Shown: piece after piece, positions 25,201-37,600 of the stretch
How the letters are laid out: each line of letters opens with the position of its first letter
Numbering within the stretch: position 1 is the stretch's first letter
Assembly (NCBI RefSeq): GCF_965638725.1
Contig: NC_134962.1
Location: 7,013,501 to 7,077,500 of the forward strand
DNA: 64,000 bases
From: Aptenodytes patagonicus
Lineage: Eukaryota > Chordata > Aves > Sphenisciformes > Spheniscidae
Direction of reading: 5' to 3'
Translations under genes and position numbers: made by a program
The notes under the pieces: generated by a model
The model's input: only the letters and a program-made list of their open reading frames with translations
Databases searched by the model: none
What the model was told of the DNA's origin: nothing

Positions 25201-26163
25201 CTTTCTTCACATATTTCTCAGCATCTTTCTGTTTAAAATTTTCTCATTTCAAGCATGCAGGATAGGCTGGTTGGTTGACAAATCATATAAACTTCAGTTT
25301 TGGGCGAAGCGTTGAGTGGTGCTCTTTAACTTCCTAACTTGATGTTTTCAAAGTTTACTTTTGGAATAATTTATTTTTAAAAAGGAAAAAAATCCTCCTG
25401 CTTGCTTTGTTTCTTTTAAGAAAAAGAGACAAGAAGCTAAAATAAAGTAAAAGGAAAATGTGTAGAAAGTTTTTTAAAAATTAAGTGTTTAAGAGAAAAT
25501 GGCGTAAGAAGCTTAAAAACAAACTGAAATTGGGATTTGCCTTGTAACTTGTAAACAAATACTCCTCACATTTCTTCTCTATGTTTTTAACACTGAAAAT
25601 TCTGTCCAGTGAAATACTGAAAACATTGTTCCTCATCAAGACCCTTCTTTCCCATGTCGGTGTGGGTGAGGGCAAGACAGGAGGAGAGCGCCAGCCCATC
25701 TCTGAAGGGTATATGTCTGGCTTGCTTTTAGTTTGATCGCACATAGAAACCAGGTTTGTAAATACGTGGGGTGTATGTGTGAGCTCCCCTTGCTGCCTCA
25801 ACACTGTCTGAATCTATTGACCGAGTTAAACTAAGTCAGAAAAACAAAGTATGATCTCACACTTTAAAAGGTACCAGAAGATCAACAGGAAGAGGGACAC
25901 CTGATAAACGTTCAGCCACAAGAGAGCATCAGCTAGACCTTTCACTTTCTCCAACATCAAAGCTCATCAGCCACAGGACCCCTGTGGAGCCAAGCTTAAT
26001 TAGCGTCATGGAGGTACTTGGTTTTAAAAAACAAAACAAAGTTTCTATCTGGCTCCAGGACTGATTTTCAGGAAAACACATGAAGATTGAAGCAGGGAAA
26101 TACTGAGCCTTCATGCCGCACCCTCTACAGCTTAAAAAAAAAAAAAAAAAGTAAAAATTTTTA

Positions 26164-26209
26164 TCCTCCTCTTGAGACAGTGAAAATTTAATTAAAATTA
26201 AGAGGAGGA
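26164..26209. repeat. 10-bp inverted repeat with AT-rich spacer
   Basis: TCCTCCTCTT (26164-26173) pairs with AAGAGGAGGA (26200-26209) around a 26-nt spacer containing TTTAATTAAAATT. A third partial copy (ATCCTCTTAAAG) follows at about 26217, and an A17 run precedes it at about 26133. Confidence 0.8.
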
Positions 26210-26958
26210 AATATTCATCCTCTTAAAGTTAAGCTAAAAGCAGTATATAAGAGCTCAATCAGCAGCCATGCAACGCTAATATGAACTGAAGCCCATTCCA
26301 AACGTCCCAACCGTAGTGCTGCAACCAAACTATTGTTCTTCACTCACTTCAAAGAAAGACCAAGCCATGGCTTCAAACACTCTCCCACCTACTACTCTCC
26401 CCTTAGTCCACTTTTCTGAAGATTATTCTTCAGAGTAGAGGACACATCTCAGAGCCATCTCTCCTTCCATTTCAGCCTTGCACTTCTCATAGGCAACACC
26501 AAAACAACTGCGTGCACCACCCCATGCTCTGCTCCTTCAGCGCTCTCTGTCCTTGGTGCAGTGACATTGACAGCTGTATTTCAGATGCCAATGGGGACGG
26601 ATGTCCTCTTACAGCAAGACAAATTGGAAGTGGCACGCAGAGGATGATTGACACCACATGTAAGTTCTTATTCTGTCAAAGCTTTACAATGTTGTTAGTT
26701 GTCAAACCCAACCACCCTGCCATTGCTTTGCCACAATCCTACATGATGCCCAATGTCTACCAGGCTTTTCATCTGCTCGCAACAATGTTCACAAATTCCT
26801 TTCCCAGGGTTGTACATATACCTTCTGCATAGCCTAAAGTCATGCAGTCTTGTGAAAGTTCATTTGCTTTGTAGAGGATGCTGCAAAAATATTTTTGCTT
26901 GCTAGACTTATAAGAGAGGAGGTTCTCTTAAATTCCAGGTTTTTTAAAATAAAAAAAT

Positions 26959-26979
26959 TAAATAAATAAATAAATAAAG
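26959..26979 (+). repeat. (TAAA)n microsatellite
   Basis: About five tandem TAAA units following an A/T-rich lead at 26943-26958. Confidence 0.85.
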
Positions 26980-29900
26980 ATTAGATCTAGGGCAAAAACT
27001 GCTCATGCACTACCAAACCCTGCATTTAATGGGTGAGACCAGGGCGAAAAAAAATTAAAAAAAAAAAAAAAAGAATCAGACTTGGAATTCTCCCTTTGCA
27101 GCGTTCAGCAAATTCACCTCAAAGTTTAGCCGATACAGGAACTGCTGGACCAGTTCAGCTGACAATCGCAAAGGTCCTGCATCCTGACACCCACACAGCC
27201 CAACTCCAGCTACACACAGAAAGACACCTCACAGTACTTAGCTACAGAATCACCTCTCCACAACGGGGGTGGGGGTGGAATCACTCTCATTCATCAGTTA
27301 AGTAAAGTTTTACTCTGCCCTGGAGCAGAAAGGAAAGGGTTTTTTTTACTTCTGCCTTGGAGCAGAAAGATTTACATCCTTCCACAAAACCAACTGTTTT
27401 GTTAGGGGGAGGTTCTCTTTTTTGGTTAATTTTTAATGTAACAAATTTGAACACTTACATTATCCAGAGAACCACTGCAGAGATAAGGATGAAAGCATAT
27501 TGGCAATCCTCTAGCTTGCAAAAAAGGTTTTTTTTATGATCTTACAAGGTTTGTTTCATGTGCATTTAGCAGAGCCAGCTCCTGCCATCACTGCTAACTT
27601 CAACACTCTTGTGAACCCAGTAAGGCAAACCCAAAGGTCGTTTCCAATAGTAAATATCTGCAGAGCCAGAAATTGCTAGGTACCCAAATCACTAAGGAAC
27701 TTCCTAAAATTTTGTATGCCAGGTTGTCATAAAATGATACAAAACAAAAACTAACAAAGACAGAAATGACATGCAGGTATTGGAACATCTTGTCATCTTT
27801 ACTTTTGTACCGTGTTATGAGGATACTATTTCAAACAGTTTCAAGCAAGAAAGCTTTAAAATATTCAGGTATTTATCTAACTCAGTGAAAACATGGAAGG
27901 TGGCTCTCACTTCAGATCTGAGAATCTGTTCGGGCATTAAAATGCAGAACAACTAAAAAGACCCAAAACATATCTTTACTAGAATAATCAATACGCCAAG
28001 TACAGTAGTAAAAGAGCAAAGATAGTTCAAGGGAGATTCAGTTCCTTCCTTGGACTACCTGTATATTTACAGTTCCCGTCATGCCCATTGTGCTGGGATG
28101 CACCTCCCTGTCCTCACTGAGGGTTCAGTTTCAAGATTTTGATAGGTGTTGAATTGCGAAGCATTTTTCCAGCCATCATGTCGTACTACAGAGCAAACCT
28201 TTCTTCAGAGAAGCGAGAAAGATCTTTTTCTACCAAAATAAATGAAAGAAGCTAGGGCTTAAATGCTGTGCACTTGACAGCTCAGTGCTTTTTTTTTTTT
28301 TCATATTACAATTTCAAAAGCTCCTCTACGCCATATTTGAACCCATGGTAACCCAACCAATTTCATTGGAACTTTTAATACTTTTTTAGTTACGATTAAT
28401 TTTATATGAAGGGAAATCAAGAGAAAATAAATCCAACAGCACCAACCCTCCCTCTCTTTTGTGTTATTTTCTATCAGTTATGAAAGGATCTGGGATATTT
28501 TGCTAAAAGGAAGATGAGAATTTTAGCTTCAAGAAAAGAGGTCACCTTCAGACTTCTGTAACCCCTTTATTTACTCCCAGACTTCATAGGAAGTGCAAAT
28601 ACTATGAATCTCAACCAGGAGAAGGGAAAACAAAAATCAAGGCAATGTAACAGTGGTCAGACCTAATTTCAGCTCCCTGCAAGGGTCAATGGAAAGAATC
28701 ACAGTTAAAAGAGTCAGCTGAATCCTCAACTTGTTCTCAGGTCTGCAAAGTTGAAAGCAGCATGTTTCATACCCCAAATGCCCTTTGCTCATGGTTTTTC
28801 CTATGAAATTCAGTTTAGCTTGGGGTAGAAGAGGGAGAACAGAGCCTTGGAGAGGCAATCCACAATGGAGATCTCCTGTATTGAGTTTTCTCCGCTAGAA
28901 TCAAAACGCGCATCTAGCAGGCTGTCACTCAAAGGTGACTCCTCTATATGACAGCATGAACTGAACCATGCCTGTTCTGTGCTGCACAGTAAATGGTACG
29001 TAAACACCAAGGATGTCTTCATGCATGGATTAGGAGAAGGACTGCACAAGTTTAAGGTGCTGTGCTGCTTAGTTTGGGAGAACTCATCCAGATGCAGGGC
29101 AAGCTGCATGTGGTACTGCCTTGCCAGTATCTGCTAAACCGCGAGCAATATCATGGGGCTGTGGCATTTATCCACACCCCATTCACAACTGCACCCATTT
29201 AGCTTCCAGTGTGACAGCAAAGAAAAACAAACAAATCTGGGACATCACATTATGTGGGTTGGAGGAGTGTGTTTTGACTGATGGAGCAATTCCTGAAGAA
29301 TCACAGGGTATTTTATCAGATGATATTTCAAACTTGAGTAGCATTTTCTGCCTTTGGAGAAGTCAATCACTTGAGACATATTAGCACAGTACTACATCCA
29401 GACATACCAGCTCAGACGAGTATAAACAGTTCAAACACAGTCCACATTTTTCCCTGCAGAAAGGCCAGGCTGGACTGCTGCTGGGTCCAGTTAGTTCACC
29501 TGTGTCTCTCTCTGGTACCACTCACAGGGTACAGGAAAAACTGGGCGTTTCCTTTCCCTGGGCCACTGAAACACTCTGTTGCAAAGGTTCACATATACTT
29601 TTTTTAATTATAGTAATTCTATTAAGAGGGATCTGAAGAACAAAAATAACGAAGTGAACGCAGAAGTCTTATCATTAGCAAAGGATTTCATCAGAAAAAC
29701 ACCTACAAGTCAGGGCAGGAACTACACATTGCTTTGCGTTTGGAACGCAGCTTGTGCCTCCTCAGTACTACCACAGTGCAAATATTTAGCTATTTACTGA
29801 AAGAGGAAAAAAAATTATGTTCTATGGTTGCATAATGAGAACTCCAGAAGCTTGGAGATGCTTGAATTAACACATTTTTTGATTTTAAGAAGCTTGAGTG

Positions 29901-30045
29901 AAGAAATTCAGCCTACCACCACTTAAATCCTGTTATTTTGTCCCCATGGGACCTCGCTGCTCAGTGCATGGGGCAGACAGTGCTTGTGGAACAGGAATCC
30001 TCTCCATACCTGGGATGCCCCAAGCCTTATTTACCACCTGTCATC

Positions 30046-30068
30046 AAAAAAAAAAAAAAAAAAAAAAA
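30046..30068 (+). repeat. Poly-A run of 23
   Basis: Twenty-three consecutive A residues. The upstream 150 bp shows no recognisable SINE or processed gene copy, and no flanking duplication is evident. Confidence 0.9.
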
Positions 30069-31539
30069 TTGGCAAAACAGACTTCAGCAAATTTATCTTT
30101 ACTACAACTTGATAAGATGGGCTGCTTTTTCGGTCTTTTGGTTGGTTTTGTTTTGGGTTTGTTTCTTTTTTTTGTTCTGGGGTCTTTGATTTTTTTTTTT
30201 TTTTCTTCTATCGTAGCTGGAATACAAAGAAAAAGACTACAATTCTCAAAGATTAGCTGCTTCTGGATGCCCTGCTGGATATGCCAAAACCTAATTTACT
30301 TAAAAGAGCATTCGCTATTTTATGGCATATAATATATCCAATGAGCAACTCCCCCAGGCTTCACTCAGAGCCGTGGCTACACAATAATTCCCAATTGAGA
30401 AGTCGAGACCTCAAATGAGGCAGTCAGAAACACTTCTGGGTTAAACAAGAAGGGCAGATACCTGGTACGGGAAATCCAACCCAATTGTTCAAGCCTGCCA
30501 AAATTATGAGCCGCGGAATTTTTGGACTATTGTTGGTCTACTAGAAATTGTTTCCTAACCTTCACACACTGTCACCAGAAACAGCAGATTAGCTGGACCA
30601 GGAAACATATGTCTTAGAAACATGTCTCCCTAATAGACAAACCAAGTATCACAAATTTATCTATTAATAAAATGTGATTTATCGTTTGCACTGATCTGAC
30701 ACTAAAAATTGTGGGGCTTTACCAGCAACCTTTCATACTACATCCATTTAACAAGTTCTGATGGGTGATAAGACTAGGCTGGAAATGAAACTTGGAAGTC
30801 AAAATTATTCCTAACATTAAATAGTCTAAATTGTTTGGTACCACCACCCCATCTAAAAATTATAAAGGCATCAACAACTGTTACGCAAGCTTCTCCATGG
30901 GACCTTTCTGTACCTGAAGAGATGACTGAGTTTACCCATTTCAGACTCAAATTAGGTTGCACGAGTCAATGGCACAAAACTTAGCACCCCTTCATCCCAT
31001 CCAGCTGCAGTGCTCCGAGCACTGAAGAATAATATCCAGATGACTTTTGTGATACCCAGAATCATGCAAAAGGTAATCAGAGTTTTCATCTAGCTGGTTC
31101 ATTAGCGATGGCAGACAACATGATTCAGTCAAAGCTTTATTTCCCATGACCTAAGAGTTTACTATTCCCAACACCAGTTAGCTGCAGCCCCAATTTTTAA
31201 TCCTCTTGGCTAACAGGACCTGTATTTCTAATGAGGACAGATTCTCTCAAATAAGCATTCTTCTAATTGGGCACTGAATACCAGTCACACAAACATCTGT
31301 ATGTGGCCCGTGTCAGTTTTAAGGACTTACATCATCCCTGTTGGTGTTGTATATGTGATGTATTTAAACACCGCTGCATGAGCACAAGTGAGGCTAAGGA
31401 GGAGAAAGGGCAAATGGAAGAGCTATTCCCATCAACAGCTCCAGGCGTCTAACTTCAGCGACATCAGAGCAAGAGTTGGTGCAGAGAGTGGCTCCCCAGG
31501 AACGTAATTTCAGCACTTAACCTAGATACCTAAGGGACA

Positions 31540-31625
31540 TGACACGAATAATCCCACCTGCAAGCAAAATGCCCCAGGTTACGCAGCTTGTGTGGGGCAG
31601 GGCAGGAAACCAAATCCCTATTTCC
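31540..31625 (-). mobile_element. MIR-like SINE remnant, minus strand
   Basis: The plus strand reads TGCCCCAGGTTACGCAGCTTG, then GGGCAGGGCAGGAAACCAAATC. This matches the antisense MIR pattern TTGCCCAAGGTCACACAGC, then GGCAGAGCTGGGATTTGAACCC. It is short and diverged. Confidence 0.5.
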
Positions 31626-34600
31626 CCACGCTAGCAATTAGCATCTTCCTTGCTGGATCGGCCTCCCCTCACCAAACTGTTTGGGGGGAACAATTTTACT
31701 TGCTGAGCAGGGATAGATTTCAAGAACCACAGTTCACTGGAGTGTTTTCTTCCCTCCTCCCCCACCCAGTGAGCAATGCTGTCCTGAACTAAAGCAAAAA
31801 ACTTTCTGCAGGATTTGAGTGGAAAAACAATCCTCTTCTCTCCTTCAACAAGGATGAGCATGAGAGATGTTAAGAGTTCTCTTTTTGCTTTCAACTGAAA
31901 CTTTGGTTTTTTGAACAAGAAAAAGCTGGCATTTTTTCCTTCGGTAACTGTGAGCGTCCTTCCTTCAGTTTTAGAAGAGGGAGAAAATGGTGATGTTTTA
32001 CACTTTTAAAAAACAAAACAAAACCAAGGACAATTACAGAAGTTGCAGTTGCACTGTGATATATTGCATCAGTCAAACACGGAATATACTGAGATCCTTT
32101 TTCTTAATATTTTCAGAAAAATAAATCAGTACATGCAGAAGTCTCCCTTGCAGTACCTTTCTGAGGTTGAAATCAGAGTGTTCAATCCTTCCTTGCTGCT
32201 CCAAATAGACAGCCAAACCCAAAACGTGCTGAACACTTAGAGACTCCAGTCACCGCAGTGCGGATGGAATCAGGCTCCCCCTTCCCAAGACCTTAGCAAT
32301 TCTCTTTACTCTCCCTAACAAATACCATTGATATATCTTTTCCTGTTATCTGTGCATTTTCCCCTGGATCCTGACAGGTGAGCTACAGGAAATAGCACCT
32401 GCAAGGAAGGAAAATCCTAAATAGCTCATTGTCATATACCAGGTCAGAATCTCTCTTCTCTTGGCCTGTTGGATAGCTTCAGGTTAAATTTCCAGTCAAA
32501 CACAACAAAATAAAACTCAACTGTTTTCACTATGCTGTCCTCCATTTGTGGGGATTTTAACAGTTTGCTGGTAAATCCAACTCTTAAGAGTTGTAGTGAT
32601 GACTAATCACTAACAGACATGTAGTCACAGCTGCTCAGATATTTATTTCTTGTCTAAACCCAACTCTGAATAACTTAAGCACCTTAATAGAAGTAGAATA
32701 ATAAATACAGTCCAAATATAGGCAACAATCCAACACAACCATCACAGCGCTCTCTTAAATCCCCCATCTTTCAACAGTGCTCACTGCAATAGCTCTTACT
32801 ATTGTATAACAAGAATGTAACAGAAAAGCAGACTAGGACAGACTGGCATAGTTACCATATTTACCGCTTTCACCTAGTTGTTTTTTTTGTTTTTGTTTTT
32901 TTAAAACTGAGCATATTCAGGTTTGTCGCAAATTCTTTCCCCATACAAAGCAATAACCTCCCTCTGCTCTAACAGACTTGGGCAGGGACAAATCAAACAT
33001 GTATGAGTCTGCTGGACAGAACGAGGGAAGGGAAACTCTACTGATGATCTGAGCTTGGGTTTTCAACCTCACTTTGAACAGGAGGAGACGCAACCACGGC
33101 TGCATTACTCCGGTTAGGACATACTATCCAAGGTTTTCCAGGTGAGACAGAGCCTAGCCAACATGCTCCCTGTGAAGGAAAGGCCTTGGAGCCAAGTACT
33201 CACCCAAGGAACAGCCAGTATGGGCACCTGGGCTTCCTATTCCCAAGGGAATTGCAATGGGGTAAAGGGGGGTGGGGGGGGGAAGTCAGCTGTTAAGCAA
33301 CCAGCTTTGGTTTAATTGGCAGGGTGACTGCTTCATTAATGACAACCCTGAGCATCAAAAATAAATCTTGGTTATGCGTTCCGAGGATCTCATGAATTAC
33401 CCACAAGGAAATGAAAACAAAGACGATATATTTTTAAGCTACATTTTAGTGTTTCTTATAGGCTTTTTCCATATACTTAGCTTGATTTTTTTCCTGCAAC
33501 TACACATATATATAAACTCTTCTGAATTAAAACTTTTTTTTTTAGATAATCATTTGATTACAGCTTTACAAAGATGAAAATCTATGAAATATCAATCTCC
33601 CAGTAAAAATCAAACAAGTTGACAGGCTATTGATTTCATCTCATATAGCACCAAGTTTATTTTGCTTGGTTGAGTTTGCAAAGAATGAACTCAAACTAAA
33701 TTATTTTGTCTCAATAGAAACATATATGTAGCAATTCAAGCTGCTATCACTGCTTTGAAGTTTTCCTTCACAAGGGTATGGATTCTCAAAACACAGAGCA
33801 GCACTTAAGTAATACTTGCAAACTCTGTGGGGAAAAAAATGCTTGTACATACCACTATACACACAGAGACATCTAGCTATACATATCAGTTCTGACTTCC
33901 TTTAGAAGTTAGGTATGAACTAAAAATCTGTCTTTTTACTTCAGTTTACTTTGATAGACAAAACCCTTCGTTCTTGACCTAGCCTCTGTCATAAAGGTTG
34001 GCTCTTTTCACTCAGACATACAGTGAAGGTAAATCCTGCTGTTGCAGTCCATCAAATAAGTTTCTGTCTCTAACCTATAATTGAGGTTGTAACAGATGGC
34101 TTTGCATTTTGCAAGACCAAAGGTTGAGCAACAGCAGCAGCTTTATTTAAAGGGAAAGACTTATCAGAGCACAGAGTAAGGTAGGAATTTGTGGAAGATG
34201 AAAAAGAATTTCTCGCTTTGAAGGAAGACTCAGTGGTACAGCATTTAAAAGCTCATCTGCCTGCGTCTTCTCCATTCTTGTTAGTGCTTTTAGTGGAAAT
34301 AATAAAACAACCATACATCCCTGTGTGATTAAGGACTTCCATCTTCTACTGTAATACTGTCAATGTCTCTGTTGCCAATGCCACAGACTTTCTTGTACTG
34401 AGGTCAGGTGGAAGGGCTGTACGACCACTCAAGGTGAGGGCTGCTCTGATAGTCTCAAAACTTAGCCAGGAGAAGCAACATTTTGTGGGTGATGCTCCTG
34501 GCTTGTTGTGCAGATTCTTTGTGCAGGAGCACAAAGGGCTCAGCAAGAGAGCCTCCAGCAACCACCGCTCAGTCTGGTACAAAACGCAGTCTTTGGGTCA

Positions 34601-37600
34601 CAGAGCTCCTTCAAATCAATGACAACCTGTGTTTTCCAGAGGGATCTCAGCTGTCAGTAGGCTCAAGCCCAACTATATTGGGATCACACCCAACAATTTG
34701 TCTGGGGACAGCTTCCTGAACCAGTCACTTGCCAAGGTTTTGTTTGTTTGGTAACAGGGATGGGGAAGAGTCCCTTATGGCCCTAAGAGAGGTTATTTCA
34801 GTGCTGCACCTGGGCACATCTCAGAGCAGCTCTTCTGTATCGCTCACCCAGAGCGTTTCTCACTGTTTTACATAGCTCCCTCGTTTTAAGCCTGTTAAGT
34901 GAGTCCAGCCCCCCAGGCAGAAGGGTGGTACCTTCCAACTTTCTGGCTTGCCATGGTCGATTTATCAGATCTAATGAAGACATTTATGGGTTGATGGTCT
35001 GACAGATGCTCAATTTTCTGACTGGATGAGGAAGTCAAACTGTTATATAAGAAGCCAATAAGTACCATTCATTCCTAAAGCAATAAAACACTGCCGCATT
35101 TCCAAGTTAATTGGCACAACTGAGCCAGTTTGCTGGGAGTGTATTTAATCAAATTTAATATTTAGTTAGGGGCTTCTGTAGCACCCTGCACTATACTATC
35201 TGAGGATCTAGAACAGTAATGATTGCTGTTACAATACACTGTTTTCCGTAGCCATATCCAGGATCAAAAAGTATTGCTAACACAGCAAAACATTCCTGGA
35301 GACATTTACACCTTTTACCATTTGCATACGTGTTGGGGGTTAACACAGAGGTTTCCTGACAAGTTAAAGTTCAGAAGGTTGTTCCTCTCCTTTACCCAGA
35401 ACACTTTGGTATTCTTAAAAATTCTGAAAATAGTTGAAGATTTCCCTATTAAAAAAATCCATTCCCTAATAAGGTTTTCTCAGCTCCGGCTGTCCTAGGT
35501 GTTTACTAGAGGCACCACTTTGCCATCCACCATACATTAAATTCAGGAGTGTTTTGTGCTAAAGCGCTAAGGCTTGATGGGGCACGTTTTATGGGTTCAT
35601 TACAGTGTGCCTCTGGAGCATTGCAAGGCATGAGACCAAAGGCTATGTCCCATTGGCTGCCTGAGTCATTTATTAATGGCCCCATTAAACACTCCCTCAA
35701 GCTTTCAATTGCAGTTATCCAGTTTTCTTTTAAATTATTTTTTTCCTTTTGACTTATGCTTCCACAGCTGAAGAGTATCCTTAGGGAGTCACAGCAAGGC
35801 ACCCCAGGTCTGGCATCTGAAAAGCCCTAAGCCCAAGACCTTGCTGTGGAAGTGTCAACTCCACTGCCGGGCTGGAGGCCTCCTGCCATCTGCTCTCCTG
35901 CCTTCAATCTCAGTGTGTACTAGCCACAAGAGGGGGACAGAGGCTCACCCTGCCTTACATAAACACAGTATGTGGGTCAGGCAAGGGATAGCTAGGCCAC
36001 TCTCCTCCTCCTTCCGGAGCTCCAAAATCTCTCCCTTCAAAGACCAAGGAGCCACCTTTTCTCTTGCTTAGCATCAACATTCACACTCCCATGCACAGCA
36101 GGAATAAAGCATTATTGTTAATTGCTTTAAGTGAGTGCACAGGAAATCCAGTTCAGGAGTAATTCACCTTTCTTGCTGCCATGAACCAGTGATGCTGTGG
36201 GATGCACAGACAACAAGCCACACAAATGCCATCATGTTGATCTTCAAGGACCACCTTCCTCTCCAGAAGATTTCCATCCTCTCTGCCACTGGATTAATTG
36301 CATTCAACAGACAAGAATTAATAGCAGTACTGAGCTTTGTGCTACCTCAGGAGATAAGCACCACTACTCGGAAGTGACAGAATAAAGGGAAAACTCATAG
36401 ACCCCTAAATCACTCCCCCAACATTTACCCTGTTGCTGCTGTATTAGGAAATGTCAAGCCGCATCTTTAAGAGCGGACCTGTCTCTTGCAGCAAAAGCAC
36501 AGAAAGTTGGCAGTTGAGAAAGCAGAACGGATGACAGTTTTTGGCAGCAGTTTCAGCTGTCTTGTTGGGTTTTTCAGATTAATCAGCCCCTTTGGAACAC
36601 TGAACAGATCATCAGGACAATCCCTCAATCCAAGATCTTTTGCAGTGGGGGAAAAAAAGTCATAAACTGGGACAGCAGCATAACAGAGGCAGCTTTCTGA
36701 AAGGGACTCGGTCTTGGCTCTGAGAAAGGTCCTTATCAAGACAGTGTCTAAAGCCAATGGCATGTCTGCACCGTCATCCCTCTGTATGTGCTCACACATG
36801 GTGTGGGTTTTTTCAGTGTGATTTTTTTCAGGAAGTCATGAACTGAAAAAAAGCTTCTCTCCATGCCCCCAAATCCCACCATTCCAAGCTTTGTTAAACA
36901 CATCTTGTTTCTGCCAGATGCCAAAAATAATGATAATTTTCTTTCAAGGAAAAATCTTCCTTCCCCAATATCTAAGACTACGTGCATATGCTCAACATAT
37001 TTTGTTTGAAATATTCAGTTTTACTTTATATAGGAGACAAATAATCAAGAACCTTGTATGGTCTTAAAAATCCATCCGCAACAGCAAATTTCCAATATCT
37101 TAGTTTTCCCCCAAGAATTCCAAATTCAAGATAGTTATATGCCTAACCCCCCCCCCATCAATTGGTGTTAGAAGTTACTTTCCTGTTTCACATTTTTACT
37201 TCTTCAGCACCTAGACGAGTACCTACCAAAAGTCAGTGGGTGTTAAGGGCTGCCTCCTCTAACCTGGATGCAGAACAAGGTCTGCATTTTATGGATCAGA
37301 AAAAGTATATGCAATTAAGAGTCATATAAGCTATTTGTTAGATCATGCAACCAATATTTTCTTATTGCCCTTGCTGGTAGGAAGAGAATTCTGTAGTGTA
37401 AGAGCAGCAGAGTTTATTTATCAAGTGGTTAAACCGATACATCTGGTATAGCTCTTTATAGTACTTCACAGTGTTGGCCCACAGCATTTGAAATTTAGGC
37501 AAAAAAATACAGTAAGCAACTTTGCCAAGGAGTTTCACCCTTCCTCCATTACACAACAAACTAACAATTAGCTGTTATGCAAGTTTCTACTCACCATGAA

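Larger units (their letters stand above)
22221..31539. other. Intergenic DNA, no gene seen
   Basis: It contains the inverted repeat at 26164-26209, A-rich runs (26133, 27048-27073, 30046-30068), (TAAA)n and a T/G-rich tract at 30126-30204. No frame resembles a known protein. Confidence 0.7.

Noticed and set aside
29898..30332. 144-codon plus-strand frame with a hydrophobic stretch
   Set aside because: The frame includes the A23 run read as poly-lysine and a T/G-rich low-complexity tract read as Phe/Leu/Gly. This is composition, not a membrane protein.
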